A stretch of 64,000 nt of DNA from DASSFG01 sp035547915 (GTDB lineage Bacteria; Planctomycetota; Planctomycetia; Pirellulales; JAICIG01), in the NCBI GenBank assembly GCA_035547915.1, contig DASZTS010000138.1, positions 124,001 through 188,000 on the forward strand. The letters are read 5' to 3'. Position numbers and translations under genes: made by a program. The notes beneath the pieces were generated by a model. That model did no database searches, was not told the origin of the DNA, and saw nothing but the letters and a program-made list of their open reading frames with translations. Positions 16,519 to 26,309 of this stretch are shown one piece after another. Every line of letters starts with the position of its first letter. Position 1 is the first letter of the stretch.

Positions 16519-17358
16519 ATGGCCAGGCAGGCATTTGTTGCAATGAAGTTCTCCGCATCTCCCTGGAAAGACAAGGTTTACCTTGCAATACGGGATGTCC
16601 TAGAGCACGCTGGGTACGAGTGCCTGCGGTCTGACGAGATCCGGACGTCGGGCCCAGTGGTCGATGAGGTATGTAGGTTATTGCGTGAGGCCGACTTAGT
16701 AGTAATCGACAGCAGCGGCGATTCTCACAGCGTCTCATATGAAATCGGTTATTGCCATGGAGTGGGACGCGCGGAGGACCGTACAGTCCTTCTCAAAAAC
16801 TCACCTGATCTACCTTTTAATTACCAGCACTTTCGCCACCGTATTTACCGGGATACAAGACACCTTCGGCGATTGTTACGCGATTACCTGGGAATGATTG
16901 AGCCGATCGGGCCGGATGCACTGGGTTATTCTTTTGTTTATAGCTTTTCAGAAGATGCACACTTCGGCTATATCTTTGAAGGAGCCAGCTGCGTTTTTAA
17001 TGCATTACATAAGTTGGGTTTTTCCGGGCGATGCGAGTGCTATTCCGCAGAGGTGTTCGCTCAAAGCCATGAGTTTGTAGTCGGCATAATGCTTCGTCCG
17101 AGCAATCGTCGTGCAGAACCTACGTACGAATTCTGGATGAAACTTTACGACGTTACAGAGCAAAATGCAAAGCAACGCGAGCCGCGCATCAAATTACTGC
17201 GTAATGGAAGCGAGCTTTCATATAAACGTGCGATGCTTAAATGGTTAGTCCCGTGCGGAGTAGCGGAGTTTGAGAATGGAGAGATATCTCGGGTTCTTGG
17301 TTCAGAATCCGAACAAAGAGAAAGCTTCTTTGTTCGTTATCGTGCGGATGAGGAATGA
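16519..17358 (+). CDS. TIR/nucleoside deoxyribosyltransferase-like domain protein, low GC
   Basis: 279 residues. The ATG at 16519 has GGAGAG six bases upstream. Residues 1-125 form a Rossmann-like domain. It starts 'AFVAMKF', then 'GYECLRSDE', then 'ADLVVIDSSGDSHSVSYEIG' with a candidate catalytic Glu 75, and ends with 'DLPFNYQHFRHRIY'. This pattern matches the TIR-like/nucleoside 2-deoxyribosyltransferase-like proteins, several of which are NAD-cleaving or signalling effectors in phage defence. The C-terminal 150 residues are unrecognised. Codon use and base composition are clearly more AT-rich than the neighbours, suggesting recent acquisition. No partner defence gene is adjacent. Activity is inference only. 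Confidence 0.75.
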   Translation: MARQAFVAMKFSASPWKDKVYLAIRDVLEHAGYECLRSDEIRTSGPVVDEVCRLLREADLVVIDSSGDSHSVSYEIGYCHGVGRAEDRTVLLKNSPDLPFNYQHFRHRIYRDTRHLRRLLRDYLGMIEPIGPDALGYSFVYSFSEDAHFGYIFEGASCVFNALHKLGFSGRCECYSAEVFAQSHEFVVGIMLRPSNRRAEPTYEFWMKLYDVTEQNAKQREPRIKLLRNGSELSYKRAMLKWLVPCGVAEFENGEISRVLGSESEQRESFFVRYRADEE

Positions 17359-17440
17359 CGCAAATATAGGCTTCATACGCCGGTTCACCTCGGGAGCATG
17401 AAACGGCGATCGCTGTCGTTGAGGTGGACGATCAGCCCCA

Positions 17441-18805
17441 TTATCGACCCGCGCGTTGGGCTGCCCGCGCCTGTCCCATCGCTTCCAGGTGCTCCGCGAT
17501 CTTCTCGTGTATGGCTGCGGTCTGGGAGATTACGAGCGCGCCGGAGTTTCTGAACTCCTTGATCGCACCCGGTCCACCGACTTCATCCCACGACGTCGGT
17601 GCAATGTTACTGGTGATGTCGTCGATGAGCGGCCCGAAGTCGAGGGCCGGGCGGTCGGCCGGCGCGTCGGGTTGCCGGACCAAGAGGTTGAAAACCGGGT
17701 AAACCTTGACGGTAAGCAACGTCTCCGCAGCGGACTTGCTCGTGATCAAAAGGACATCCTGGCGGATCGAATGAGCCAGGTCCAACTTGTCCAACATCAG
17801 CGTCAACGCCGTTTTGTAGCTCAGCCCCTTGAACGCGTAGGTGACCTGCGTGTCCGTGCTTTTGCCGGCGTCGGCAAATGCCTTATGGTCAATATAGAGC
17901 GGAACCTCGCACTCGTCGGAAAGCCGGTGCAAGGCTTCGATTAACGGGAGCTTGGTGAATACAAGGTCGCCCTTTTCCAGCAGAGCTTCCTCGGTGCGGT
18001 CTTCTTTGCCCCTGGCACGCGGCGCCGATTTCGCGGGGAACCCCGCATCTGTGGCCTTCATGGCAGCGATTTGCTCGTCGCGCACACGACGCAGGGCAAC
18101 GAGCAGCGCGACGATCTCTTCGTGTACTTCATCGGTCTGGCCAATGCCGATGGCCTGAGACCGCCGGCTGACCACGATCGATCCCGAGCCACCGACCTCG
18201 TTCCAACTGGTTGGAGCGATGGCGCTCGTGATCAAATCGATCAAACCCCGAAAGGCGTTGGCCTCGGGTATCGGCTTTTGCTCGGCGCCGAGGGCTCTAC
18301 CTGCGTCCTGAAGATCGTTTGTTCCGTCGCCAGTGGGTGGAGCGGCAAGCAACACCATGTCGCCCGCGATCAGGTCGGGCACCTGATAGAACGTCGAGAT
18401 CAACCGATTCTCTGCTTCCGTACGGCTCGTGATCAGGACGCAGCCGTCGCGTACCAAATAGGTCAAGTCGATTTGCATCAGCATGAACCGCAGAGCGGAC
18501 CGCAGGCTGACGTTTTTCAGGCTCAGTGTGACCGGTGTGTCGGTGCCGACCCCGGCGTCGCCGATCGCTTTGCTATCCAGCCGAGCCTCAACCTTGTGCT
18601 TATGCTTCAAGTAGTCGACTAGTTCACGGAGCGGTCGCTTTTGGAAATCGAATTCGGTGCGCTGATCCAGGGCCTTAAGAATCTCATCCTGGTCGGCGCT
18701 CCGCAGCGGCCGGACGGCAATTTCTTCTTCGCCCGCAGGTGTGGCTCCCGCGAACGCGAGACAGATTCCTGCGCTGAGTGCCACGCGCATGAGGAACCGC
18801 GACAT
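17441..18805 (-). CDS. Secreted STN-domain protein, paralog 1
   Basis: 454 residues. The start at 18805 follows AAGGAG with 6-bp spacing, and a signal peptide (VALSAGICLAFAGATPAG) follows. It contains two modules. Each has a secretin/TonB short N-terminal-like (STN) domain ending 'VLITS...AE', followed by a conserved 'LIDxITxxIAPTSWxEVGGxGxI...QT..IHE.I' segment. This arrangement is a large planctomycete family with no proven function; STN domains bind partners in the periplasm. It is adjacent and parallel to a longer paralog, and the two share an identical 44-bp stretch (17532-17575 and 19011-19054). Confidence 0.85.
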   Translation of the reverse strand: MSRFLMRVALSAGICLAFAGATPAGEEEIAVRPLRSADQDEILKALDQRTEFDFQKRPLRELVDYLKHKHKVEARLDSKAIGDAGVGTDTPVTLSLKNVSLRSALRFMLMQIDLTYLVRDGCVLITSRTEAENRLISTFYQVPDLIAGDMVLLAAPPTGDGTNDLQDAGRALGAEQKPIPEANAFRGLIDLITSAIAPTSWNEVGGSGSIVVSRRSQAIGIGQTDEVHEEIVALLVALRRVRDEQIAAMKATDAGFPAKSAPRARGKEDRTEEALLEKGDLVFTKLPLIEALHRLSDECEVPLYIDHKAFADAGKSTDTQVTYAFKGLSYKTALTLMLDKLDLAHSIRQDVLLITSKSAAETLLTVKVYPVFNLLVRQPDAPADRPALDFGPLIDDITSNIAPTSWDEVGGPGAIKEFRNSGALVISQTAAIHEKIAEHLEAMGQARAAQRAGR

Positions 18806-18919
18806 GCAATACTCCTTTTCTCTGTTCGACCGGCTGTACGAGACGTGCAAGATGTGAGGCATTTTGTCACCTGATCTGCGGACGGCGCCCGTACCGAGAT
18901 GATCCAACGGACTAAGACC

Positions 18920-20809
18920 TTATCGACCCGCCCCTTGGGCTGTGCGGGTCTCACGCAGTGCCTTCAGATATTCCGCAATCTCTTCGTGGATGGCCGCGGT
19001 CTGCAAGATCACGAGCGCGCCGGAGTTTCTGAACTCCTTGATCGCACCCGGTCCGCCGACTTCGTCCCACGACGTCGGCGCAATGTTGGTCGTCATGTTG
19101 TCGATGAGCGAGGCGAAATCGGGGCCGGCGGGCGCCGCGGGTGGCCCGATCACGAGGTCGAAGACGGGGTAGACCTTGGTGCTGAGCATATCGGCTGCTT
19201 CGGTCTTGCCGGTGATGAACAGGACGTCGTCGCGGATCGAATAGACCAGGTCCAACTCGTCGAGGAGCAGCGTGAGGGCCGTCTTGTAGCTCAGCCCCTT
19301 GAGCGAGCAGGTGACCGGAATGTCCGTGCCTCGATCGACTTTGGCAAACCCGCGCTGGTCGATGTAGAACTGCACCTGGCGCTCGTCGGCGATGCGGCGC
19401 AGGACATCGATCAACGGCACCTCCGTGAATTCAAGGTCGCCTTTTTGCAGTAGGGCTTCCTCGATGTGGGCTTCCGCACCAGAGGGGCGCGGTTCGGCCC
19501 GTTGAGGCCAGTTGTCGGTCGTCGCCGGCGCCAGCCGCACGGCCCCGTTGCCGGGCTGGAGCGCGGCCCTCCACGGTCCCCACGGCCCGGTATAATCCAT
19601 GGGCACGCAGTCGGGCAACAATTCGGCCATCAGTTTGGCTACGCGGCAATGCACCTCCTCGGTGTTTCGCACGACGACCCCTGCGCCGATGGCACGGATC
19701 ATCCCTTCGCCCGACGGTTGCCAGCTCTCCCGCTCGATCATCTCCGGGACCAACTCTGCGATCGTCTCGGCCCACGACTCCAGTTTGCTGTCCGCGGCAT
19801 CGGCAGGCGCCCCTTTGTCGTCGGCACCCGCGGCCGACGCCGTATCCTTGGCAGGTGCCGATTCCTTTGCGGCGCCTGCGGCGCCCGACGGTTCAGATCC
19901 AGCTTGTTTTTCCGCGCGGGCTTGCGCCGCTTGAGGTTGCCTGACATCGCCGGCGACCCCGACCGGCGGACGCCATCCGCTCTTTTGCATAGGTTTTGGC
20001 CCGCGCAGCAATCGGTAGGCACGGACCTTGAGCGGCTTCTTCTCAGGTGTCTCGGACCGTGTCGTGGCCTTGGCGGCCGCGATCTGCTGATCGCGCACGC
20101 GACGCAAGGCCGCGAGCAGCACCACGATCTCTTCGTGAATATCATCGGTCTGTGAGACGGCGATCGCCTGAGAGTGAGCATTGTCGGTGATCGATCCAGG
20201 TCCACCGACTTCGTCCCAAGTGAGCGGACCGACGATGCTCGTGATCATGTCGATCAAGCTCGGGAAATCGCCGGTTTCCGGTGTCGATTGCGGCTTCATG
20301 GCGAAGGGATTGTTCGTCGGAAAACGGTCCACTTCGTCACGCGGAGGCGGGGCCGGACGAAACTCGCTGTCGTATGTGACCAGGTCGTGCACTGGATAGA
20401 CTTTGACACCCAGCTTGTTTTCGGCTTCGGTCGTGCTCGTGATCAGCAGATAGCCGTCGCCTACCACATAGCTCAGGTCGACTTGCCTCAGTACGAGCCG
20501 CAGCGCAGACCGCAGGCGGATGTTCTTGAACGTCAGGTTGATGGACGAGTTCACGGCGGCGTCCACTTCTCCCTTGTTGGCGAGCACGATCTGTATCTCG
20601 TGCTTCTGCTTGAAGTAGTCCACCACGTCGCCGAGCGACCGTTCCTGGAAGTCGAATTCGGTGGGTTGATCGAGTGCCGCCAGAATCCGGCTTTGGCCGG
20701 CGCTCGGCAGCGGCCGGGACGCGGTCTCTTGCTCGACCGCGCTTGCAACACACGCGAATGCGATACAGATACCTGCGCCGAGTACAACGCGCACGAGGGA
20801 ACGCGACAT
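18920..20809 (-). CDS. Secreted STN-domain protein, paralog 2 (three modules)
   Basis: 629 residues. The start at 20809 has AAAAGGAG upstream, followed by a signal peptide. It is like paralog 1 at both ends: STN domain 1 at about residues 40-135, a 'SWDEVGGPGSI'-type segment at about 200-240, and STN domain 2 with its own segment at the C-terminus. Between them lies an extra Ala/Lys-rich linker plus a third, diverged copy of the segment ('TIAELVPEMIERESW...EEVHCRVAKLMAEL'). The intergenic gap to paralog 1 is 114 bp and each gene has its own ribosome binding site. The pair probably arose by tandem duplication. Confidence 0.85.
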   Translation of the reverse strand: MSRSLVRVVLGAGICIAFACVASAVEQETASRPLPSAGQSRILAALDQPTEFDFQERSLGDVVDYFKQKHEIQIVLANKGEVDAAVNSSINLTFKNIRLRSALRLVLRQVDLSYVVGDGYLLITSTTEAENKLGVKVYPVHDLVTYDSEFRPAPPPRDEVDRFPTNNPFAMKPQSTPETGDFPSLIDMITSIVGPLTWDEVGGPGSITDNAHSQAIAVSQTDDIHEEIVVLLAALRRVRDQQIAAAKATTRSETPEKKPLKVRAYRLLRGPKPMQKSGWRPPVGVAGDVRQPQAAQARAEKQAGSEPSGAAGAAKESAPAKDTASAAGADDKGAPADAADSKLESWAETIAELVPEMIERESWQPSGEGMIRAIGAGVVVRNTEEVHCRVAKLMAELLPDCVPMDYTGPWGPWRAALQPGNGAVRLAPATTDNWPQRAEPRPSGAEAHIEEALLQKGDLEFTEVPLIDVLRRIADERQVQFYIDQRGFAKVDRGTDIPVTCSLKGLSYKTALTLLLDELDLVYSIRDDVLFITGKTEAADMLSTKVYPVFDLVIGPPAAPAGPDFASLIDNMTTNIAPTSWDEVGGPGAIKEFRNSGALVILQTAAIHEEIAEYLKALRETRTAQGAGR

Positions 20810-20981
20810 GGCGATGCTCCTTTTCTCTATTCGATCGGACGCACGAACGTGCGAGAGATGGCCCGTGGTCGCCTCAAACCTGCCGGGCGAACGACGCGTC
20901 TGCGAACTTACCACCGCCGCTGGGGACGTGCAAGCATTTGGGTATTCCGGTGGTGGCGGAAGGCCGACCGCTCGCCAGACA

Positions 20982-21773
20982 TCACTTATCCGGATGAGCC
21001 GCCGCGAAGGACAACAATGCGTCGATCGACAGGCTATCGGGTTGCGACCGGAGAAAATCGGCCAATTGCCGCAGACTGACCTTTTCGTCGAACTCCCGAT
21101 ACTCCCCGTCGATGAACTCGTAGAGCTGCCGATCGCTCTCCGGCAAGTCGATTTTCGTGCCGTCCGGTTTCTTCAGTTGCACGCCTCGCGAACGCACGCC
21201 TCGGGCACGACCGGACACCCAACTGCTCACAGGCTCGGACAACGAGCCCTCCGCGGTCGCCACCACGAAATAGAGAAGCTGCCGTTTGCGCCCAGGCCGA
21301 TGAGGTTCCCGGTAGCCGAAACGGTAAGAGATCAACCGACCATCGGCTCGCGCTCGCGTTTGGCCGCCGTCATAGCGGACGCAGTCAGGATAATCCGGGT
21401 CTAAGTAAGGCTGGCCTGGATCGAGAATGTCTGAGACGTCGTCGTCGGTGGCGTCTTCCACGGACTGGACGGACCGATCGTCAAAGAAAAGCGACGAGGG
21501 CTTGAAGCGATTGGCCACGAGGCCGACGGCCAACATCGCCACGAGCAATGAACCCAGGCTGAATTGGTACCGCCGCCCGATCCGGTTGCCGATGACCTGG
21601 GCCCGAACCGCCGGTTGAAAGAGTCGGCGTATATCGTCTATCGTCGCTATGTAATGTCCGGATCTGCCAATAGAGAAAACTCCAAAGGAGCGTGACAGAG
21701 ACCAGCGCCATGGTGTTGACGCGCGCCCAAAAGAACACGCATGCGAGGACGACGAGTAAGAGAATCCCCACAA
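20982..21773 (-). CDS. Membrane-anchored protein, unknown; 5' end unclear
   Basis: The convincing part begins around 21575 with RRYQFSLGSLLVAMLAVGLV, the usual N-terminal anchor of many planctomycete membrane proteins, and runs to a stop at 20982. It has an extracytoplasmic domain of about 170 residues ('YREPHRPGRKRQLLYFVVAT', then 'PESDRQLYEFIDGEYREFDEK'). No ATG or GTG precedes the anchor in this frame except a TTG at 21773, inside the upstream gene's coding region. The two genes are related by a +1 shift. Either a rare start is used or a frameshift has joined or split two genes. Confidence 0.55.
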   Translation of the reverse strand: MWGFSYSSSSHACSFGRASTPWRWSLSRSFGVFSIGRSGHYIATIDDIRRLFQPAVRAQVIGNRIGRRYQFSLGSLLVAMLAVGLVANRFKPSSLFFDDRSVQSVEDATDDDVSDILDPGQPYLDPDYPDCVRYDGGQTRARADGRLISYRFGYREPHRPGRKRQLLYFVVATAEGSLSEPVSSWVSGRARGVRSRGVQLKKPDGTKIDLPESDRQLYEFIDGEYREFDEKVSLRQLADFLRSQPDSLSIDALLSFAAAHPDK

Positions 21774-22032
21774 GATTCACCCACAGACCGGCAAGTGCAA
21801 ACCAGCGGGCCACCGGGTTCAGTCGCCACAAGCCTCGGCCGATCAGAACGCCAAAGACCGCAAGATCGAGCGACAACCGTCCTTGGACGGCGGCCGTTAC
21901 CACATCGACGATGCCGAGAACGCCGGCGACCATGAAGGTCGTCGCGATCACCTTCAAAGCGAGTGGGTAGGAGACGGGAGGCTCGACGATTGCCGCCTCG
22001 GACGACGAAGAATTCGATTCGTGCTGATTCAT
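21481..22032 (-). CDS. Four-helix membrane protein, unknown
   Basis: The frame from the ATG at 22032 encodes about 130 convincing residues with four hydrophobic helices: 'ALKVIATTFMVAGVLGIVDVV', 'LDLAVFGVLIGRGLW', 'LVGILLLVVLACVFFW' and 'ALVSVTLLWSFLYW'. After about 21640 the frame loses protein character, and the neighbouring frame (20982-21773) takes over. The true C-terminus is therefore uncertain. No family is recognised; DoxX-like or YrdB-like small membrane proteins are similar in shape only. Confidence 0.6.
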   Translation of the reverse strand: MNQHESNSSSSEAAIVEPPVSYPLALKVIATTFMVAGVLGIVDVVTAAVQGRLSLDLAVFGVLIGRGLWRLNPVARWFALAGLWVNLVGILLLVVLACVFFWARVNTMALVSVTLLWSFLYWQIRTLHSDDRRYTPTLSTGGSGPGHRQPDRAAVPIQPGFIARGDVGRRPRGQSLQALVAFL

Positions 22033-22118
22033 GGAGTCTGCCGGCAAGTCGCGTTTTTCGTTCTTCTGGCGAGAACTCAACAACCCTGCATATTACGACA
22101 GATTACCCGTCGCGGTAG

Positions 22119-22160
22119 TTCGAGCGGCCGACAAAACCGGATCGAGCTTCGAAAAAGATT
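22119..22160 (+). repeat. Nested-palindrome repeat, partial copy B
   Basis: Only the left end is preserved: CGAGCGGCCGACAAAACC, then GGATCGAGCTTCGAAAAA. After that it diverges and no matching right end is found. It lies in the 333-bp region between divergent genes starting at 22032 and 22366, which otherwise shows no gene. Confidence 0.6.
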
Positions 22161-22365
22161 GCGTAACACGCCGCGATTGGTATATTCACCGCTAGGGCGG
22201 CTTCTCTCATGTCATCTGCCGCTCTGTCGGAACAGTACAACCCAGGAGTATGTTCTTCGCGGCGCGCAAGGTCGTTGCGTACGGCTCCTGTCTGCCACCA
22301 CGCCGTACAGCGAAGCGAACTTTGCGTACCGATCTGGAACGGCATACTCCGCAGAGGAGGCGACC

Positions 22366-23844
22366 ATGTGCCATTCTGTATGCGCGTCGCTGGTTGGGGC
22401 TCGGAACCTGGGTATCGCGGGCTTGGGGTTCGTCTTGCTGTTCGTGGCCTGTTTCTCACCGGTGCACGATGCACTCGGTGACGACGAGCCGGCCGTATCG
22501 GAACAAGCCCCAGACGGTCAGGAGCTTTTCTTGCGTCAATGGAAGACGTCTCACGATCCGCTGCAAACCGTGAACGATGGCCTGGGACCGATGTTCAACG
22601 CCGCTTCGTGCGTGAAATGCCATCAGCTCGGCGGAGTGGGTGGCGCGGGAGGAAACGAGGATAACGTCGATCTACTCACCATCAAGGTGAAGCGTAAGGG
22701 AGTCGTAGCCAGAGGCGATCTCAGCCAACGCGTCGCCGCATTCCATCCGGCCTTGGCGACGGCGGGGCGATTGTCGGCCACCACCGTTTTGCACCGCTTC
22801 TCGCTCGATCCGAATTACGACGCCTGGCGCAGGCGATTCCTCACCTCCGGGCAACAGGCCGAATTTCCGATAACCGGAATCGTCGATCTGACAACGGCGG
22901 CCAGCCAACACCCCTTCAAGGCACCCAACCCTGTGCAGCGACTGGATGGCATGGCGTACCAGCATTCGCAACGCAACACGCCAGCGTTGTTCGGGGCGGG
23001 AATGATCGATGGCCTCCCGGACGCCGTGTTCGACGAGATGGAAGTCCGACAGGCGGCGCAAGGCGGCAGCGTCAGCGGGCGGGTGCCGCGCACGGCCGGC
23101 GGCCGGGTGGGCCGGTTTGGCTGGCGGGGGCAGACCCAGACGCTCCACGAGTTCGTGCTCGGCGCCTGTGCCGTCGAACTCGGGTTGGAATCGCCGGGCC
23201 ATTCCCAACCGATCGATCCGCTCAAGCCGCATGTCGATGAGAACGGTCGACCGCTTCGAGCGGCCAAACCCGGCTTGGACATCACCGAGGAACAGTGCAA
23301 ATCGCTCACTCAGTTCGTGGCGAACCTGCCGCGCCCCCAGCAATCGATCCCCACGGACCATGCCGAGGCCGAACGTGTCGCGAAGGGTGAAGAACGATTC
23401 GAGAGGATCGGCTGTTCGAATTGTCACGTACGGCAAGTAGCCTTCATCAACGGCATCTATAGCGATCTCTTGCTGCACGACATGGGGAGCGGTTTGGAAG
23501 ACCCGGTGCCCGCCAACCCCGCCAAGGGCGCCACCGACGCTGTGGCTAGTTACTATGGCCCAGACGCGCTGCTGGCTAATGTTTCGCCCGAGCAACGCCG
23601 CGAGTGGCGCACGCCACCGCTCTGGGGAGTGCGTGAAAGCGCGCCTTACTTGCACGACGGACGTGCGCAGACATTCTCGGAAGCGATCGCCTGGCATGGC
23701 GGCGAGGCTGCGCAGTCAGCCCGCGAATTCAGACGGCTGGCGAAAGCCGAACAGGAAGAGATCCTGACCTTCCTCGATTCCCTCGCGGCTCCGACGCCCG
23801 AGGAAACCGCAACGGAAGAAGTCGTGCTTCGCGGCAGCGACTGA
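22366..23844 (+). CDS. Di-heme oxidoreductase / putative peroxidase (DHOR family)
   Basis: 492 residues. The ATG follows GAGGAGG at ideal spacing, and a signal peptide follows (LGIAGLGFVLLFVACFSPV). Two c-type heme motifs are seen: CVKCH at residues 82-86 and CSNCH at 350-354. The C-terminal 'LWGVRESAPYLHDGRAQTFSEA' is characteristic of di-heme cytochrome c peroxidase/DHOR proteins. The protein should be periplasmic and pass electrons between a donor and a peroxide or other acceptor. It has no linked partner. It is followed by a nested-palindrome repeat. Confidence 0.9.
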   Translation: MCHSVCASLVGARNLGIAGLGFVLLFVACFSPVHDALGDDEPAVSEQAPDGQELFLRQWKTSHDPLQTVNDGLGPMFNAASCVKCHQLGGVGGAGGNEDNVDLLTIKVKRKGVVARGDLSQRVAAFHPALATAGRLSATTVLHRFSLDPNYDAWRRRFLTSGQQAEFPITGIVDLTTAASQHPFKAPNPVQRLDGMAYQHSQRNTPALFGAGMIDGLPDAVFDEMEVRQAAQGGSVSGRVPRTAGGRVGRFGWRGQTQTLHEFVLGACAVELGLESPGHSQPIDPLKPHVDENGRPLRAAKPGLDITEEQCKSLTQFVANLPRPQQSIPTDHAEAERVAKGEERFERIGCSNCHVRQVAFINGIYSDLLLHDMGSGLEDPVPANPAKGATDAVASYYGPDALLANVSPEQRREWRTPPLWGVRESAPYLHDGRAQTFSEAIAWHGGEAAQSAREFRRLAKAEQEEILTFLDSLAAPTPEETATEEVVLRGSD

Positions 23845-23880
23845 CATCGCTCGGGTACGCTCGAAGACCGAGGGTAGTTT

Positions 23881-23981
23881 GGCAACCGACAAAACCGGCC
23901 CGGGCTTCTGAAAAATCGGCGGTGAAACGCCGATTTTTCTCCCACGGCGCTGTGGCTTTCGGGTTTTGTCAGCCGCTCTTA
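23881..23981 (+). repeat. Nested-palindrome intergenic repeat, copy C
   Basis: The ends are GGCAACCGACAAAACCGG and GGGTTTTGTCAGCCGCTCTTA. The inner dyad AAAAATCGGCG-GTGAAA-CGCCGATTTTT is perfect over 11 bp, and its loop is the reverse complement of the loop in the other copies. Flanking A and T tracts make it a plausible two-way terminator, 37 bp after the di-heme oxidoreductase gene. Confidence 0.85.
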
Positions 23982-24237
23982 CGGTCCTCGCTCTACCACC
24001 GCACGCGCCGACACGTCGAACTGGAATTCGACCCAACCGTGCACACCGTCATCGATGAATCGCACGATCTCGTCGCTCAGGCTGCTTTGCCACGCTCGGC
24101 ATGAAGCTTGGGTTGCCGGGATATCCCCAATCCTGTCCTCCAGCCGGTTGGTGGAAATGAAAACCTTTCCTCCGAGCCAGGGTCAGGCGATAATCCGGCG
24201 TCGAAAGGATCGATAGGCCGCCCGGCTGGCTGGGCAT
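23979..24237 (-). pseudogene. Frameshifted small gene or gene remnant
   Basis: On the minus strand a protein-like C-terminus (CRAWQSSLSDEIVRFIDDG, then VHGWVEFQFDVSARAVVERG) ends at a TAA (23979-23981) that lies within the right end of repeat copy C. Upstream in that frame (GGKVFISTNRLEDRIGDIP) there is no start before a stop. A second frame beginning at an ATG at 24237 (MPSQPGGLSILSTPDYRL) can join it by a one-base shift near 24170. It looks like one short gene of about 86 codons broken by a frameshift, or a remnant. The family is not recognised. Confidence 0.4.
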
Positions 24238-24275
24238 CTCGGGAGCGACCTTGTTGGCGCGTGCCTGTTGAAAAA

Positions 24276-24324
24276 AAATAGAACAAATAGAACTTAGAAA
24301 ATAATCAAAGACGAGTGTTAACAC
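24276..24324. promoter_or_regulatory. Candidate operator/promoter region of rhaB
   Basis: Two exact tandem 9-mers AAATAGAAC occupy 24276-24293 in an AT-rich stretch. A perfect 10-bp palindrome GTGTTAACAC (24315-24324) touches the rhaB ATG and replaces any Shine-Dalgarno sequence. Both are candidate regulator sites. No binding factor is known. Confidence 0.4.
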
Positions 24325-25836
<1,512 letters not shown>

Positions 25837-25944
25837 GGGAATTTGGGAGAAGGTGTATATTCGACGTTTGTGGTTGTCGGAGAAGGGATCTGAGTTGTGG
25901 ACATAGGTGTCGAATCGCGATCACCTGGAAGGCGCTGGATTCCC

Positions 25945-26295
25945 ATGAATCAGATGAGCGGACACGTGAGCCACGGACATACGTCCTCGTCTTCCGCGGA
26001 ACCGGCCCATCCGCCGGTCATCGGGCTGGTCGCGAATTTCGTGGCGCTGATGTTGTTGTTGGCGGCCACGATCGCCATCGCCGAAGTCGATCTCGGCCGC
26101 GGTAATTTTGTCGCCTCGACCGGCATTGCGGCCACGAAGATGACGCTCATCATGCTCTTCTTCATGAACCTGCGTTACAGCAAGCCGCTCTCGCGGCTGG
26201 TGGCCTGCGCAGGCTTCTTCTGGCTGGCCATCATGTTTGGGCTGGCGTTCAGCGATTATTTCACGCGCGGCTGGTTGGAAGCGGGCGGAGGTTAG
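25945..26295 (+). CDS. Cytochrome c oxidase subunit IV-like (caa3-type), orphan
   Basis: 116 residues from the ATG at 25945; a GTG at 25897 is a poorer start. A His/Ser-rich N-terminus is followed by three transmembrane helices: 'VANFVALMLLLAATIAIAEV', 'AATKMTLIMLFFMNLRYS' and 'LVACAGFFWLAIMFGLAFSDY'. This is the pattern of the small subunit IV of bacterial heme-copper oxidases, which stabilises the complex. No catalytic subunits or assembly genes are nearby, so the remaining cox genes must be elsewhere. Confidence 0.75.
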   Translation: MNQMSGHVSHGHTSSSSAEPAHPPVIGLVANFVALMLLLAATIAIAEVDLGRGNFVASTGIAATKMTLIMLFFMNLRYSKPLSRLVACAGFFWLAIMFGLAFSDYFTRGWLEAGGG

Positions 26296-26309
26296 CCGTC
26301 CGGCGCGCA

